64,000 nucleotides of DNA, taken from contig JACGCN010000004.1 in the NCBI GenBank assembly GCA_014905825.1, positions 2,480,001 through 2,544,000 of the forward strand. Direction: 5' to 3'. The notes below the pieces were generated by a model, which saw nothing but the letters and a program-made list of their open reading frames with translations, was not told the origin of the DNA and did not search any database. Positions 34,943-46,562 of the stretch are shown piece by piece. The stretch's first letter is position 1, and each line of letters begins with the position of its first letter. Source of the DNA: Lyophyllum atratum (Eukaryota; Basidiomycota; Agaricomycetes; Agaricales; Lyophyllaceae). The position numbers and the translations under genes are program-made.

Positions 34943-36061
34943 CTACAGCAAATTATATCTTCCACACTGCGTAGACCACGCCGCATTCCCTCCCATGATA
35001 TCCATCAGCGCCACCGCGAGTCTCTCTACGATCTCACTGGCTTCAGGCGATGACTTATGAGATTCCCTCAGCTCGTCCAGTACCCCTATGAACCGGCCTT
35101 CGTAAGTCCGTATCTTCTTCTTTATGTCTTCAATCGCGTCCGACAAAGTGAATTCATGGCATTGAACAAGAACGGCAAGACCATTGCACAAGATGTCATC
35201 GTGGTGTCGGACTTCTTGTGAGTTCGCTTTGACCTCCTTCCTATATGAATATAAATCGTTGATTAACGTTGCGTGCGAAATAACCATCTCTTGAAGAATT
35301 CGAATCTTTTCGGTCTGCAAGGGCTCCGGGATCGCGATGTTTTTGGCCCAAAGTACGCCCTCCAACGCGAGCCTATGAGAGGACGCGACGATGAACAGGC
35401 ATTCAAGTCGATGAACAAGCTAGCACGTACCAACCGCCGACATCCCGCACTCTGTAGTTGAAGTACTCATCAAAACCTAAAGCCAAGCTTGCGAGACGCT
35501 CCTTCTTGGCACTCGCCGCTTTCATGAAATGGAGCGTGGCGTCGAAAATGCGTTTTCCGGGGGCGATTTCGTCGATCCGAGAGCGGATGTCCTGCAAGAT
35601 CAATTCAGACGCAGTCATATCTTCAAGGACCCTGCAGCCACCCCGCACGATCTTGGTAATGCGCGGGATAGAATATGCGAGCTGACCACTGAGTAAGATG
35701 TGCTCACTGCGGTCAATTCAAACTGAACACACCTCGTCTGGAAGCATTGATTCTATACGGTCGTCGAACACGAACCAGAACGTGATATACGCGACGAATA
35801 GCCACATGCGTTCTGGGGAGCAACGGGGCATACGAGTGTGGACCACGCCTCTATGTCTTCCTTCGGGTGCCATGACTTGCGGTCTGCAGATGGCCATTCC
35901 CAGCGCTGGAGGAAGTACTCCTGCACACTCGCAATAATCGCTTCTCTGGCTTCGTGGTCACGAGCCGGAAAATCGGAAATGAAGTCGGGCGGATCGAGGA
36001 GTGGATTGAATTGCGGGGTGCTTGGGTGATGTGCGATGAAGGAGGAGGGTGGTTCGGGCAT
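34943..36061 (-). pseudogene. Sesquiterpene synthase 3, one-base deletion
   Basis: Exons by alignment with synthase 2 are 36061-35733, 35681-35431 and 35372-34943, that is 329, 251 and 430 nt against 330, 251 and 430. The missing base lies near 35812-35816, where synthases 1 and 2 read CCCCGAGAACG and CCCCTAGAACG and this copy reads CCCCAGAACG. After the shift the frame continues with RMWLFVAYITFWF, FDDRIE and NDLYSYRKE, and the C-terminus CGRYNLL is intact. The TGA seen after DEVCSV falls inside intron 1 and is not damage. With the deletion translation stops about 25 codons later, before the metal-binding motif, so no active enzyme is expected unless the base is an assembly error. Everything else looks under recent constraint. 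Confidence 0.85.
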
Positions 36062-36539
36062 GGCTCCAGTATTTTCATGTCCGTTGTTCTGTGTACCATT
36101 TATTGTGAGGGGATCTGATCAGAAACATTGGGCTTCTCAACGATGCTCGGGACCATACTTCATTAATGTCGCGTCAATGTCTCCGCGTACAGGCACGGCT
36201 AGTTTCTATTACTAGCGCAATGAGAGTTCAACACCCTATGTACACACCCCTACTCGGACCGTGTTTTCCGATTCAAAATGAAAAAAAAAACTTGCGATCC
36301 TTCTTTCCTTTGTTTCCTGTGCTCGCTTAAAATGCGACAGGAGAAATTGAGCCTTGTGATATTGACCCCAGGAAATCCAACTGAGCCTATCATCATATTG
36401 TCGTCGTCATCGATACCCAATGATTCCGTCCAGGAATGGCATGGGGTTCGTCCCGGAAGTACATGTTCGTCTACCTATCACATCCATACGCGCTTACACC
36501 CGCCATGGTGATTATAATCTCACTGTAGGCAGGGGTGCA

Positions 36540-36900
36540 CACCATCTCCATCAAAACCGCTTCGTACTCTATACCATGCACGCACTTCGCGCGACTGCTC
36601 CCCCATCGTTTCCGGCTCTTCGGCAGCATCTGTTCCTCGAGCTGTCAGGCGAATATGGCAGTCGCAGCTAACGGCGATGCTTGTTGTCGACGATAGTGGC
36701 GATGTCGATATTGGTCTGGATCCAGAGGTGGCGGACGCAAGGGGCGAGCTATACCCGAATTCACGTCAGCAAGAGTAAGAGCAACAGAGAAAAAAGGGTA
36801 ACGCACCTTGAATGTCTTTCATCTCCGTCCCACACAAGGTCGAGGACATCCTCCGCCTCTTCCCTGACGACCCTAAGGGCTGCAATGTATACTAGATGAC
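36540..36900 (-). pseudogene. Degenerate unknown gene module, copy 3 (truncated)
   Basis: Minus-strand pieces RPLRPPPLDPDQ, LEEQMLPKSRKRW and DLVWDGDERHSR before a donor-like GTGCGT at 36807 match the modules upstream of synthases 1 and 2. The match ends near 36900. No continuous frame. Confidence 0.35.
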
Positions 36901-36909
36901 AAAAAAGCA

Positions 36910-37810
36910 TCAGTTAATACCACGTTCGAGTCTGAGTACCTTCGTGTTGTTCTCTGCCATCGTCCTCGCACTCTTGACAAAGCCATAATTTTGCTTCTTC
37001 GCGCTCCAATCGTCCTCTTCCGCTTGCCGCTCCTCAAAGTCTCGCAGAACCGAGAGGATCAAGGTGTAAGGGATCGATAGGAGGGGTTCGGTGTTGGTTT
37101 GGTGTCGTCGATATCCCCCGGACAGGGAACGCGAAAAAGGGGGCAATGATAGAATTCGAGAGACTCCCGTGTCGAAGGATCTTTGGAGAGATCTGAACGA
37201 GCAACCAGACGCAGACGTCAGCACGATTAGAACAAAATGAGGTCCAGTGGTGGCTACGCCATGCGCCGTATAAGACCCTTCACGAGTAATGTGAACGACA
37301 GTGAAGCCAACCTTGATGCTTGGGCTTGGGCGGGTTGGGTGGCGAGGTGAGAGGGTAGAGTAAATTGATGGCATATTGAAAGGTGCAAGAAGGCTCTGGA
37401 GGCGCAGAATGTCGTTCCTCAAGATCGCCGGGTGTAGAGGCCTTGGCGACGCTGAGATCAGACGGGACAAGAGAATCCGGGGCGTCGAGCAATGACCCTT
37501 TGGTGAAGAGCTGCAAATTGTCAATAATTAAATTAGTTAAACTACTGGATATGCCAGAGTCGCAAGGTCCCCGCTTCGGAGGGAGCTAGAACCAGGAGAA
37601 GAGATTTTTGGAGCGGATGATTCAGAGCTCGACAAGTATTCGGCGCAAGAAAGGCTGGATGACGATTGGGATGAGACAGACTTCAAAACAGGTGTGTATA
37701 ACGACGAGTGCGAAGGATAATAGCCAGGTTTCCTCTAAGGTCGAACGAATACATGGAGATGTCGTTTCAGTCCAACTTGAAGTTGAAGAGATTTGCCACC
37801 AACTTGGCAC
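36910..37810 (-). CDS. Hypothetical protein, family not recognised
   Basis: Minus-strand segments look coding and are separated by possible introns: LFTKGSLLDAPDSLVPSDLS near 37500-37440, GDLEERHSAPPEPSCTF near 37380, IKVGFTVVHITREGSYTAHG near 37330-37270, and RDFEERQAEEDDWSAKKQNY with SARTMAENNTKVLRL near 37060-36930, ending at a stop at 36910. The last part is charged and probably helical. The start was not found; an upstream segment with SSAPKISSPGSSSLRS (around 37560-37640) may belong. No domain is recognised and the gene model is approximate. It abuts the truncated end of block C, so it may have been cut or fused by the duplication. Confidence 0.35.
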
Positions 37811-38981
37811 TCACGTGACTCAGGTACGCGCTTCGTCACCGTCGCCCATCCCCGATCTCCCTCCTGCAACCCTCCTGCACTCTCCCTCTCCTTAGCCGCT
37901 GCGCACTCGCCATTTCATCCTGGCTGCTTGGGACTGCTCATTTCTTTAGCGCTTTCAGGTAGAAGTGGGGGCGAGGCTTCCTGTTCCCGTGGGACAAGTT
38001 GGATGGGGTGGGACTTGGTCGGTCGATGTCCATGATTCCATGGGTTGGCAACTGGCGCGCCTCTCCTTTTCTTCTTTAAATATCTCTACTAACCTTTACG
38101 TTTCTAAGTATGGATTTCGAACGTTCCGAGCCTTTGTTTTCGCAGGGATGCCTTCTGCTGCTCCACCGCCAACACCAGCTTCCCGAGGCCTGGAGCACCT
38201 GCGCACCGACGCCAGGAGGTTTTATCTGAGCAACGCCTTCCTATGACTTTTATGAGACGCCATGCATGGTTGTGGGTCGCCCTTGTTTCCTAGGACAGCG
38301 AGAATGGAGGACGTCCCCACAACCTAACTACTCGATGCGCACTGCGTCCCCTCCATCCTCCGCAAGTCACCCAGCATACACGGCCCGTCCCTATCTTATA
38401 CTTATACGACTCCTAATCCATCGCCCATGAATAATGTAGATCTGTCTGTCAGTATTATTCGGAATTCGGTCCGTGCCCCATGCCCGCGGATTTGTATGCG
38501 TCCGTCAGCAGCCTGAGTGCGTAAATAGACAGAGTGTCACATCCACGGAAATCGAATGGCATCCAAGGTGGAAGCAATATGTCATGCCTGGATGTTAGTG
38601 GATACGAGGATCCCTCGGCGAAATTCAAAATTATGATTGTACAAGGCCGAGTGATCGTCATCTCCTTGCGCTTTCTTGACATGTCATTGTCAGGGATCTA
38701 GGCGTTTTCACGCTTACCGTAGCCGCCGGTTGGATATGCGAGCGCTATACCTTCGAATGTGGCGAGATAATGAGAACCAGTGGGTCGATTGATGACGAGG
38801 CAGAGACTTATTGTACCCTTGAAGACTGATCGATAACGACAAGAAATCGCATACATCTCACCGCCTACGGGTACACTACACATTCATATGTATATCAGCA
38901 GCTTCCGCTTTCCAAGAAAGATTCCAAAGACCAAGTCCATGCTACAATTCGCTTTCGTCCAAACATACGGCCTGTCGTTTT
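37811..38981. other. Intergenic, no firm gene
   Basis: Short frames on both strands. Two minus-strand pieces, 38698-38883 and 38455-38682, could form a small protein across an intron, but show no family features. No repeats noticed. Confidence 0.4.
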
Positions 38982-41900
38982 CTATTTCGCAGCCACCGCG
39001 GCAGCGGTAAAGCGCCCCGCAAGTTCAGTGTAAAGCACGTCTCCTTCGGCGGTCGCCCCCCTCCGTTCTTTTTTGAAATGGTTGGAGATAAGGAACGCAA
39101 CGTCTATCCCGTCCGCATATGAATGTAGTCGAAACACGAAAAGGGAGGCACGACGTACCGAGAGACTGCTCGAAGTTCAACCTCGGGTCGCAGAACGACT
39201 TCCGCAACCTCGTCAGACAACTCCAAACCCATAAAATATAATTAAAATGCATACCTGGTACCTCAGCCCGAGCTCCTCCTCCCCAAGCTCCATGCTACCT
39301 CCCACGCATTCCGTTACGCTGAAGCCCTCGTCGTTAAGTTCACCCGTGAATTCAAGGGACACCCCGCCGAGCCTGGAGCCAGCCTCTGTGTGGATACGAA
39401 GACACGTTGCGATCTCTGTGACGATCGCTCCGAAGTGCCGAGTCTTAAGGCCCGATGCGGATGTCTGCGTGCTGCGTGTCGAAGCGTCAGCATTCGCTTA
39501 TGTGGGGGATGGATATAGCAAGGGAGGACGTACTTTCCGTGCATGGGGTCACATATCCAAACCACGGGGTGACCAGAGGCCTGGACACTTGCGATATGCG
39601 CAGGGAGATAGTCCTGGATCTAGAATCGAGGGAAGGGTCAGCAATTGTGGTATAGAAGAGGCCCGTGGCGAGGAAAGAGGGAAAGAAGAGGATCAGGGAG
39701 ATATGGGTAGAGATGTGGAAGATGGTGCTATATATGAAGAAGGGAGGGGGAAGGGCGCGAAGGACAGAAGGCACCGCTGGAATCGGGTAAGAATGCGCAA
39801 GATAGGGGGTTCGGATGCGAGGTGATATCATTGACAGAAGGCGAGAGCAAGGAGCGACGCGGTCATGTCAAGATCACCTAAGATGACACGATGGAATGGG
39901 AAAGAACAGCACGAAAGAAGAGGAGAACGTCGAGAATCCTACCTTGCTCGCGCCGTACCGCGTGATGAGCGTCACGCGCCCAGGTTCTCGATCCGGGTTC
40001 ACGACTGTGGTCGAAGATAGATTAGCGATACTGGAACCCGACTGCACGAGCAACAGGAGGGGAAAAAGCTGGAAAAAGATGGAAGAAAGAATGCGCAGAA
40101 CAGTCCCGCATAAGAATGAAATAGAGATGATAATTTGGAATGTTGGTGACGCGAGATTATTAGCGACTACACACTCGACAGCCTGACGCGAGATCTCACC
40201 ATGCCCCTTCGAAGGCGCTGCTGAAAAGATCCAGAACGAGATCCAGACCGATGTCGACGTTCCACGTCTGAATCGCAACGGAAGTCGAAGGTCGACTCAA
40301 AGATCCCTCTCCCTTCCATCTGCGTTCGCTATCAGAGTCGAAGATGGACCACGATCCAGTTATCGAAATCATCGGCAGGCGCATCGTCGTTCGGGCATCA
40401 CGGTGTTCGCTATCAGAGTTGAAGATGGATCACGATCCAGTTGTCCGAATCATCGTCGCACCGTCGTTCGGGCATCACGGTGAGGAGGAAGAAAGATATG
40501 CCCAAAGAGGGCAGGGCAAGATCCCATAGAATATGGAAGCGGTGAAGGGACTGGGGATTCGAGATGTCATGGATGGATCCACGAGTAAAATCCAAGAGGT
40601 GCGAGGAAGCTAGGATCAACGTCTAACCCCCGTCATAGAAAGCATGACACACGACGCTCGTGCCATGCAAGGCCAAAGTGGAACCCGAACAGCTCGGCCT
40701 CGAGGCGTCACCCCATGTCGCCGACACCTCTCCGATCCCGTCTTAGCCGCAAGCAGTCGACGAAACCAACACGAAAGTGAAAGCGAATGCCAAAACAACA
40801 TGAACCAAAAAAAACCTCGAAAGCAAGACGAACAAGAAACCAGCAACCAATAAACAAGAAACCCGACTCACTCTCCAAAAGCCTCACCAACTCCCCCCCC
40901 TCCATACTCGGCCCCACCTTCACCCCAATCGGATTCCTAATCCCCCTAAAATACTCCACATGCGCGCCTGTCAGCTGCCTCGTCCTGTCCCCGATCCACA
41001 AGAAGTGCGCCGACGTGTTATAGTGCGCCTTGCGCGGCGCCTCCTCCTCAACCATCGACTTCGTGGCGGACGCGGTGGGGACGGGCGAGGAAGGCGCGCT
41101 CGCGAGTGATGTAGAGGCGCCGGGGACGGGGAGCTCGCGCGTGAGCGCTTGTTCGTATGCGAGCATCAGACCTTCGTGGCTATACCGAGGTCCATCCAGT
41201 CAGCCACAACGAAAGTCATCGAAATGAGAACGACGCCAGCGCACCTGGTGTAAAAATCAACCTCCCCAATCGTACTCTTCGCCCCGCCCCGCTCATACGC
41301 GCCCGAGGCGGGATCAACCCCTATCGTACGTGAAAAATCGAGCGCGTCCCCGAGCGCATCGACGATCTGCGAGAACTCGCGTCTGGAAAGTGAAAAGGAT
41401 AAAGCGCCGTCAGTACACTCCTACTCCGTATCCAGCGCACTCGAACGGGAACGGCAAGCCAAAATGAAAGAAACAGAAACAAGACAAGTTGAAACACGGG
41501 GCAGCGGGAGGGGCCGGATCGTACGAAGCTGAATATGGACGGGAAGTAGGAAGTGGGAAGGTGGGAAGTGGGAAGGGTCCCCACGAGGCGCGAGAGGCGC
41601 GGACGGGGTTTTGGGCACGAGGTACTGGGTATTGTAGTTAACCTCGCAGAAGCGCTGGTACGTAACGAGGGGATCGCGGGCAGAACAGAAGGGAAGCCGG
41701 GAAGGAATGGAATAGAGGAGGAAGGGGACGGATCGGGGTGGGTAGGTAGGAGATTTCGTGGTGGGGAATTCGGGATCGATAATCGAGAATCGAGGATCTG
41801 GGTGTGAGGCGGTGGTTCATTGGAAAGAACGAAGGGGAAGTAGAAAGAATGGATATGTGAAACGTGCGGTTGACCAAGAGGGAGATGGGATTGTAGCAAT

Positions 41901-44113
41901 AACGAAACAAAGGGCGGGAGGGGAGGTGTCTGAGGGATGGTATGCAAAGGCAAACTGACACAGGACGGGGGATGAATACCGTATGAAGCGATCCATGAAA
42001 CGAATCAATCCCGCGAGCCCAAAATCGAGCGCGAAGGCACACCGAAACCCACAAGGAAAGTTCCCCTACTTCCCGCAAAAAAAATCCAATCGAACCGTCC
42101 AGCAAAAGGACCAATATCCTCAACCCAGGACTCCCGAAGCAAAGAACCAACGGAACGACACCGCCCCCCGCAGCCCGACAAACCCCAAACCAGCAAAGAC
42201 AAGAAAAAAAGCGGAAGGACGATGCTCACCGAAGCGCAGGCGACCTAACATGGTTCAACGACCAGTCCCTAGGATGGTGCAACGACGCGAACCCCGAGCT
42301 GAGTAGCCCCCGGACGTAGTTGAGCGTCGCGGTGGAGTGGAAGTACGCGCTGCGATGCGAATGCGAGTCAGTGAAGGGGTGCGGAGGGGGGCAAGGCAAG
42401 AAACACGCACCTAAGCAGCCTCTCGGGATCGGGTGTTCGTTCGTTCACGTCCAATCTACATGGGAAGAAACGGGTTAGCACCGCTCCCACACGTATACGA
42501 ACAGCACCCCCATCCAACACAGACTGGTATCGCACAAGAACGATGACAACAACGCAACAGAAAAGGCGTGTTAAGTCCGCGGAGATGGGTGATGAACATA
42601 GGCATCACGAGTCATCAACATCAACAACATGATAGGATGCCGGACAGGGTTGCCCAAGCCGTGGAAAAGAGAAAAGAGAAAAGAGAAATGAAGGATGAAG
42701 GGTCGACGGCGCAACGTGACAGATCCACCACGCGAAACTGCCAACATGCCAAGAACGAGAAGGGAGTCGAGATGGAAGGTGTGTGTTTGTTGGGGAGCGA
42801 GAGGAGGCCCAGAATCCATGGCGATTTTGGCGGTAGTGGCGGGGGTGGTATAATTGAGGTAAAAAGGGGTGAGGGGAGGACGGGGGAGGGTATGTTTCGA
42901 GGGTGGGAGACGAGACCACGCGATGGAACAAGATAAATAGGAAAATAAGATAACGAATTGGGAGATGGCGAGGGTGGGGAAGTCCCAGAATTGGAACGTC
43001 GACGTGATAATGGCAGCGGCGACGTATCACAATGGAGACAGAGTTGGGAACAGAGGACGAAAGGGCTTACCCATTGACATTATCACCTCTGTTGCGTTGA
43101 CATTGAAGGACGCGCCGGCGGGAACGTCATACATTGACGTGACATTTCATCATAACCGAGGGTAAGCGGATGTCGTCAGAATTTCCCATGCAAAGGTCGG
43201 GCAGGGCAACAGACGAAAGTCAGGGACACAAGGGACGCGCAGGAAGTCAAAGGGAATTATAAAGGATAACCGACCGGCGAATCAGCAAACCGTTTACCGA
43301 CGACGGGGGGAATGAAAGACGTACCGGAAACTGAGGACCTCGCGATCGCCGACGCGTTCGTAGTTGCTGCTGCGTGGTTTCGCGTATTGGCCTGCAATGC
43401 GGCCGATTCGGACCTGGACTGAAGTTGAATTTTGCGAAAAGGAGTGAAGGGCGGGGATAGGGGACGTACGACGGGGAGACGGGCACCCCAGATGAGGATG
43501 AGGGAGAAGGAGAGTATGAGTCCGATTTTGGCAGATATGTTTTCCTGCGGAGATGAGTCAGTTCCGTTCAACGCAGGCCGCGGGATGATGAATGTGGAAC
43601 AAAAGGCGTGAAAGTGTAACGCATCGTGGGGCGAGGCGACACGTAAGAGGAGGGAGGGAAGGGGCGCGGAGAGTAATAACAGTATGAGCATGTACGCACC
43701 TGTGTGCACGCATCGAAGCTCTCAGCACAATCCCCTGCGTGGAGCACGAATGCCTCGTTGCGCTGAACGAGGCTGAGCTGGTAGCGGAGACGCTCGATCT
43801 TGGTGGAGTGATCGCGTCAGAGTTAGCTTGCCACGTAGCTCGCGCGCGAGCTTGAGCTTGAATGGTGCATACCTCGGACGGGGTGACGAGCGGTGGCAAG
43901 GTTCCGAGCTTGGTGAGGACCCTGTGGCACGCGTTGAGCAGAGGGGGTTGGGAGGTAGAGCAGAACGTACTTGTTGAGATGGGCGTCGTCGGGGTACGCG
44001 ACGGGCTGATCGAACGTGATCAGTGGGTGCATATGGGTTCAGATATTGGAACGCACCTGTGCGACAGGCTTGTCCTTCCACGAATCCAATCTCCAGGGTC
44101 CCAGCTGCGACAT
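38982..44113 (-). CDS. Class II 3-deoxy-D-arabino-heptulosonate 7-phosphate (DAHP) synthase
   Basis: Sixteen exons splice in frame to 519 residues: 44113-44057, 44005-43971, 43921-43873, 43798-43700, 43544-43470, 43413-43325, 43088-43071, 42455-42411, 42349-42230, 41382-41245, 41179-40872, 40004-39943, 39619-39534, 39471-39255, 39198-39159, 39103-38982. Family hallmarks in order: [68 protein letters not shown] followed by [40 protein letters not shown], and [11 protein letters not shown]. The enzyme joins phosphoenolpyruvate and erythrose 4-phosphate in the first shikimate step. A Ser/Pro/Ala-rich insertion (about 28 residues, [20 protein letters not shown]) precedes the SAHFLW motif. Four introns of 323-867 nt are unusually long for this genome. 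It shares a 455-bp divergent promoter with ICMT-like paralogue 3. Confidence 0.93.
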
Positions 44114-44568
44114 GATGATGAGGAGTGGTGTTGAAATTTCACAACCGAGGGCCCGATCGATTGACAATCGGTTGCTGATCCGGGCTGCCTCGGATAAGCG
44201 GAGCTTGCCGGCGGCTCTATGTCCTCGGCGCTGCTTTAGTGACCAACTCAAGACCAACTTCAGCCAACTTCCTGTGCTTTTACTTTTAGTCTTTACTGCA
44301 GTCAGATGGGTCCAGAACGTTCGCAGCGCCATCAAATGGATGCGCAGAAGCCGTGGCCAATCCATCTGAGAATACGACGGGCTCTGTTTACGACACGCGC
44401 TTGTATGGGGGTGACCCTGAGTTGAGATCCCTGGATCAGCCGGACTTGGCACCCTATTTTCGCATTTCGAAAGCCATGGTGTCCTCGTCTTGCAACTGCC
44501 ACCGAACCACATAAAAGGGCCCACCAACCTCTCGTTGTCAGCATCACCGCCCCATCTACTCGAACAAC
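44114..44568. promoter_or_regulatory. Bidirectional promoter between DAHP synthase and ICMT-like 3
   Basis: The 455 bases separate two divergent start codons. A TATA-like CATAAAAG at 44510-44517 lies 52-59 bases upstream of the ICMT-like start. No clear TATA box faces the DAHP synthase. Confidence 0.5.
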
Positions 44569-45324
44569 ATGTCTCTTGCTCGTGTCGCTCTCATCTTCGC
44601 TCAAGCAGCCTGCAACCACCTCGCTTGCACTCCTCCAAATCCAACTCCAGCCAAGGGTCGCTACCACACCGAAGAGCCCTTCATCCTCCAGATCGCGCCC
44701 CTCATCTTCAAGGTCCGTCACCCCGTCCTTTCCGTTGCTACGTCGTACTAACCCCGCCCGCAGATCCACCAATACCTCGTCTGGACCTGCGCCATCTTCG
44801 AAACCCTCTTCTACCTCTGCACCCTCTCCCCCTTCCCCTCCCCCCTCCCCATCCCCACCTCCTCTCTCATCTGCCCCCTCCCCTCCTCCCACCCGCCCGT
44901 CCACCTCACCCCGCTCTTCGTCATCGGCGTTCTCGCAGTCGCCCTCGGCACCTACATCCGCCTCGACTGCTTCCGCACCCTGGGCCAGCTCTTCACCTTC
45001 GACCTCACCATCCACCCCGCCCACGTCCTCGTCACCCAGCGCTTCTACGCGTACGTCCGCCACCCCGCCTACACGGGCTCCATGCTCGTCGTCATGGGTC
45101 TCGCCTTCTCGCACCTATCCTCTGGCGCGTGGATGACCGCGTGTGGACCGCTTAGGATTCCGGGGTCGGCGGGCTTGGTGTGGGCGACGTGGTGGGCGTG
45201 GACGCTTTGTGTGGGGTTGAGCAGGGCGCAGGCGGAGGACGCGCAGATGAAGAAGCTGTTTAAGCAGGAGTGGGAGGCCTATGCCGCGCAGGTACCCTGG
45301 TGGTTCTTCCCTGGTATCCTCTAA
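44569..45324 (+). CDS. ICMT-like membrane methyltransferase, paralogue 3
   Basis: Exons 44569-44712 and 44764-45324 with a 51-nt intron (GTCCGT..CCCGCAG, branch-like TACTAAC) encode 234 residues. N-terminus MSLARVALIFAQAACNHLAC and TPPNPTP match paralogues 1 and 2. The second half has RTLGQLFTFDLTIHPAH, the signature LVTQRFYAYVRHPAYTG, and the end FKQEWEAYAAQVPWWFFPGI. A Pro/Ser-rich loop (FPSPLPIPTSS) between the first helices distinguishes it. It is a polytopic membrane enzyme of the Ste14 type, likely ER, using S-adenosylmethionine; its acceptor is unknown. The intron position, after a Lys codon in phase 0, equals that of the other two. It lies 38 kb from them and is on the opposite strand. 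Confidence 0.9.
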
Positions 45325-46562
45325 ACGCCTTCCTCCTCCGTTTCTTCTTTGTACGTCCCTCCTTCCTCACGTTCCCAGACTTCATCACTCATACATATCC
45401 TCTTCGCATAGCTCTAGCCTCCTCGCTTTGCTTAGACACACCGCGCTCCATATACATCTCTATCTGTACATATACCACCCACGCATCCACCCTCCCAGCC
45501 CCAAAACCGCTTTCACCACCGGACTAAAACCCGCTCCGCTTTTTTGTTTGTTCGCCACACGATATACCTATACCTAACGATCCCCATTTTACGTGCATCT
45601 TCTCCGTCTCTACGCATCTGCATCTGTACCAGTACCTTTCATAATGCAAAAGCTTCATTTCCCGCCGAGTTTGATGATAAGATACTGGAACGCTCCACCG
45701 CTTGGCTTATGTGATACGACCGTCTCTCCTACCTCTTGCCTACCTCTGACGCGCACCTCGAGTCTCGACAACACCATCTATCCAACGTGGCCAAAGTGAG
45801 TGCTGCCGATCACACGTCCCTGCTCACTAACCACACGATCATTCGAGTAATGCATAGGTCCACGCAGAATCGTACCATCCAACTCCTGCATCTTCAAGCT
45901 CCATCCCTCGCGTCCTCGAACCCCTTCACCATCGCGGCCAGCAGCCATCCATCCAAGCACGGTCCATACGACGCTCCCGGGCCGGCGGGTGCTAGTCGCA
46001 TCGTACCACCCTTCATACGAAACACCAACACCGTGACGGGACTCCGTCACTCGACCTCGGGGGCCGGTGACAATGGGGTGTAGCTGACGCCGCTGGTCAT
46101 CCGACGGCAGGGTAGCATATGTCATACTCGATACACCATAACACGGCCTGACCGACGGGTGTATACATGTGCAACAATCCACGCAAATACCCAACGCTGC
46201 GCGTGACGCGAGGGCTAATCCAGAACCCCGCGGGGGGAGTAGGTACACTAAGACGCGCCAGGTACGGGGCCTTCACTACACATAGGCTAATCATTGACGA
46301 TGGCGCGAACGCCAATCAATACCTACCGCTGTCAACGCGCAAATCCGGGAACTGGTCGTGCCATTCTCTACCGACCGGTACCGCGACCTAGCCATGCAGT
46401 GGACTGAACAGTTACATCATTATACCGTCCTGTATAAGAGTACTCTTATATACAAATATCAAATTTTTGGGGATGTTAGGGGTCCAAACGAGAGGTTATA
46501 TATGTACCAATGAACCTTTAAAAAAGCTAAGAAATCGGCGGTCCGGTTGTGGAGAAAAAGGA
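45325..46562. other. Intergenic before the repeat region
   Basis: The first 200 bases are pyrimidine-rich 3' sequence of the ICMT-like gene. No gene, tRNA or repeat recognised. Minus-strand frame 45778-46248 has no family features. Confidence 0.45.

Larger units (their letters stand above)
34673..36900. repeat. Terpene synthase block C (copy 3 of 3, truncated)
   Basis: It begins TTCAGCGGGACCGTCTAGTT, matching 31080, carries the frameshifted synthase 3 and a shortened upstream module that stops near 36900. Block C lacks the tRNA-like repeats beyond that point. Confidence 0.65.

Noticed and set aside
35713..35720. In-frame TGA in terpene synthase 3 after DEVCSV
   Set aside because: It lies inside intron 1 (GTGTGT..GGTCAG), which is shared by position with the two paralogues, so it is not a second lesion.
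41321..42150. Overlapping minus-strand frames of 210 and 170 codons within the DAHP synthase gene
   Set aside because: They lie in the 847-nt intron and are Pro/Ser/Phe-rich products of a pyrimidine-rich strand, without family motifs.
44332..45114. Minus-strand frame of 260 codons opposite ICMT-like 3
   Set aside because: It is Glu/Gly-rich antisense sequence of a GC-rich coding exon; the plus strand has the conserved family motifs.
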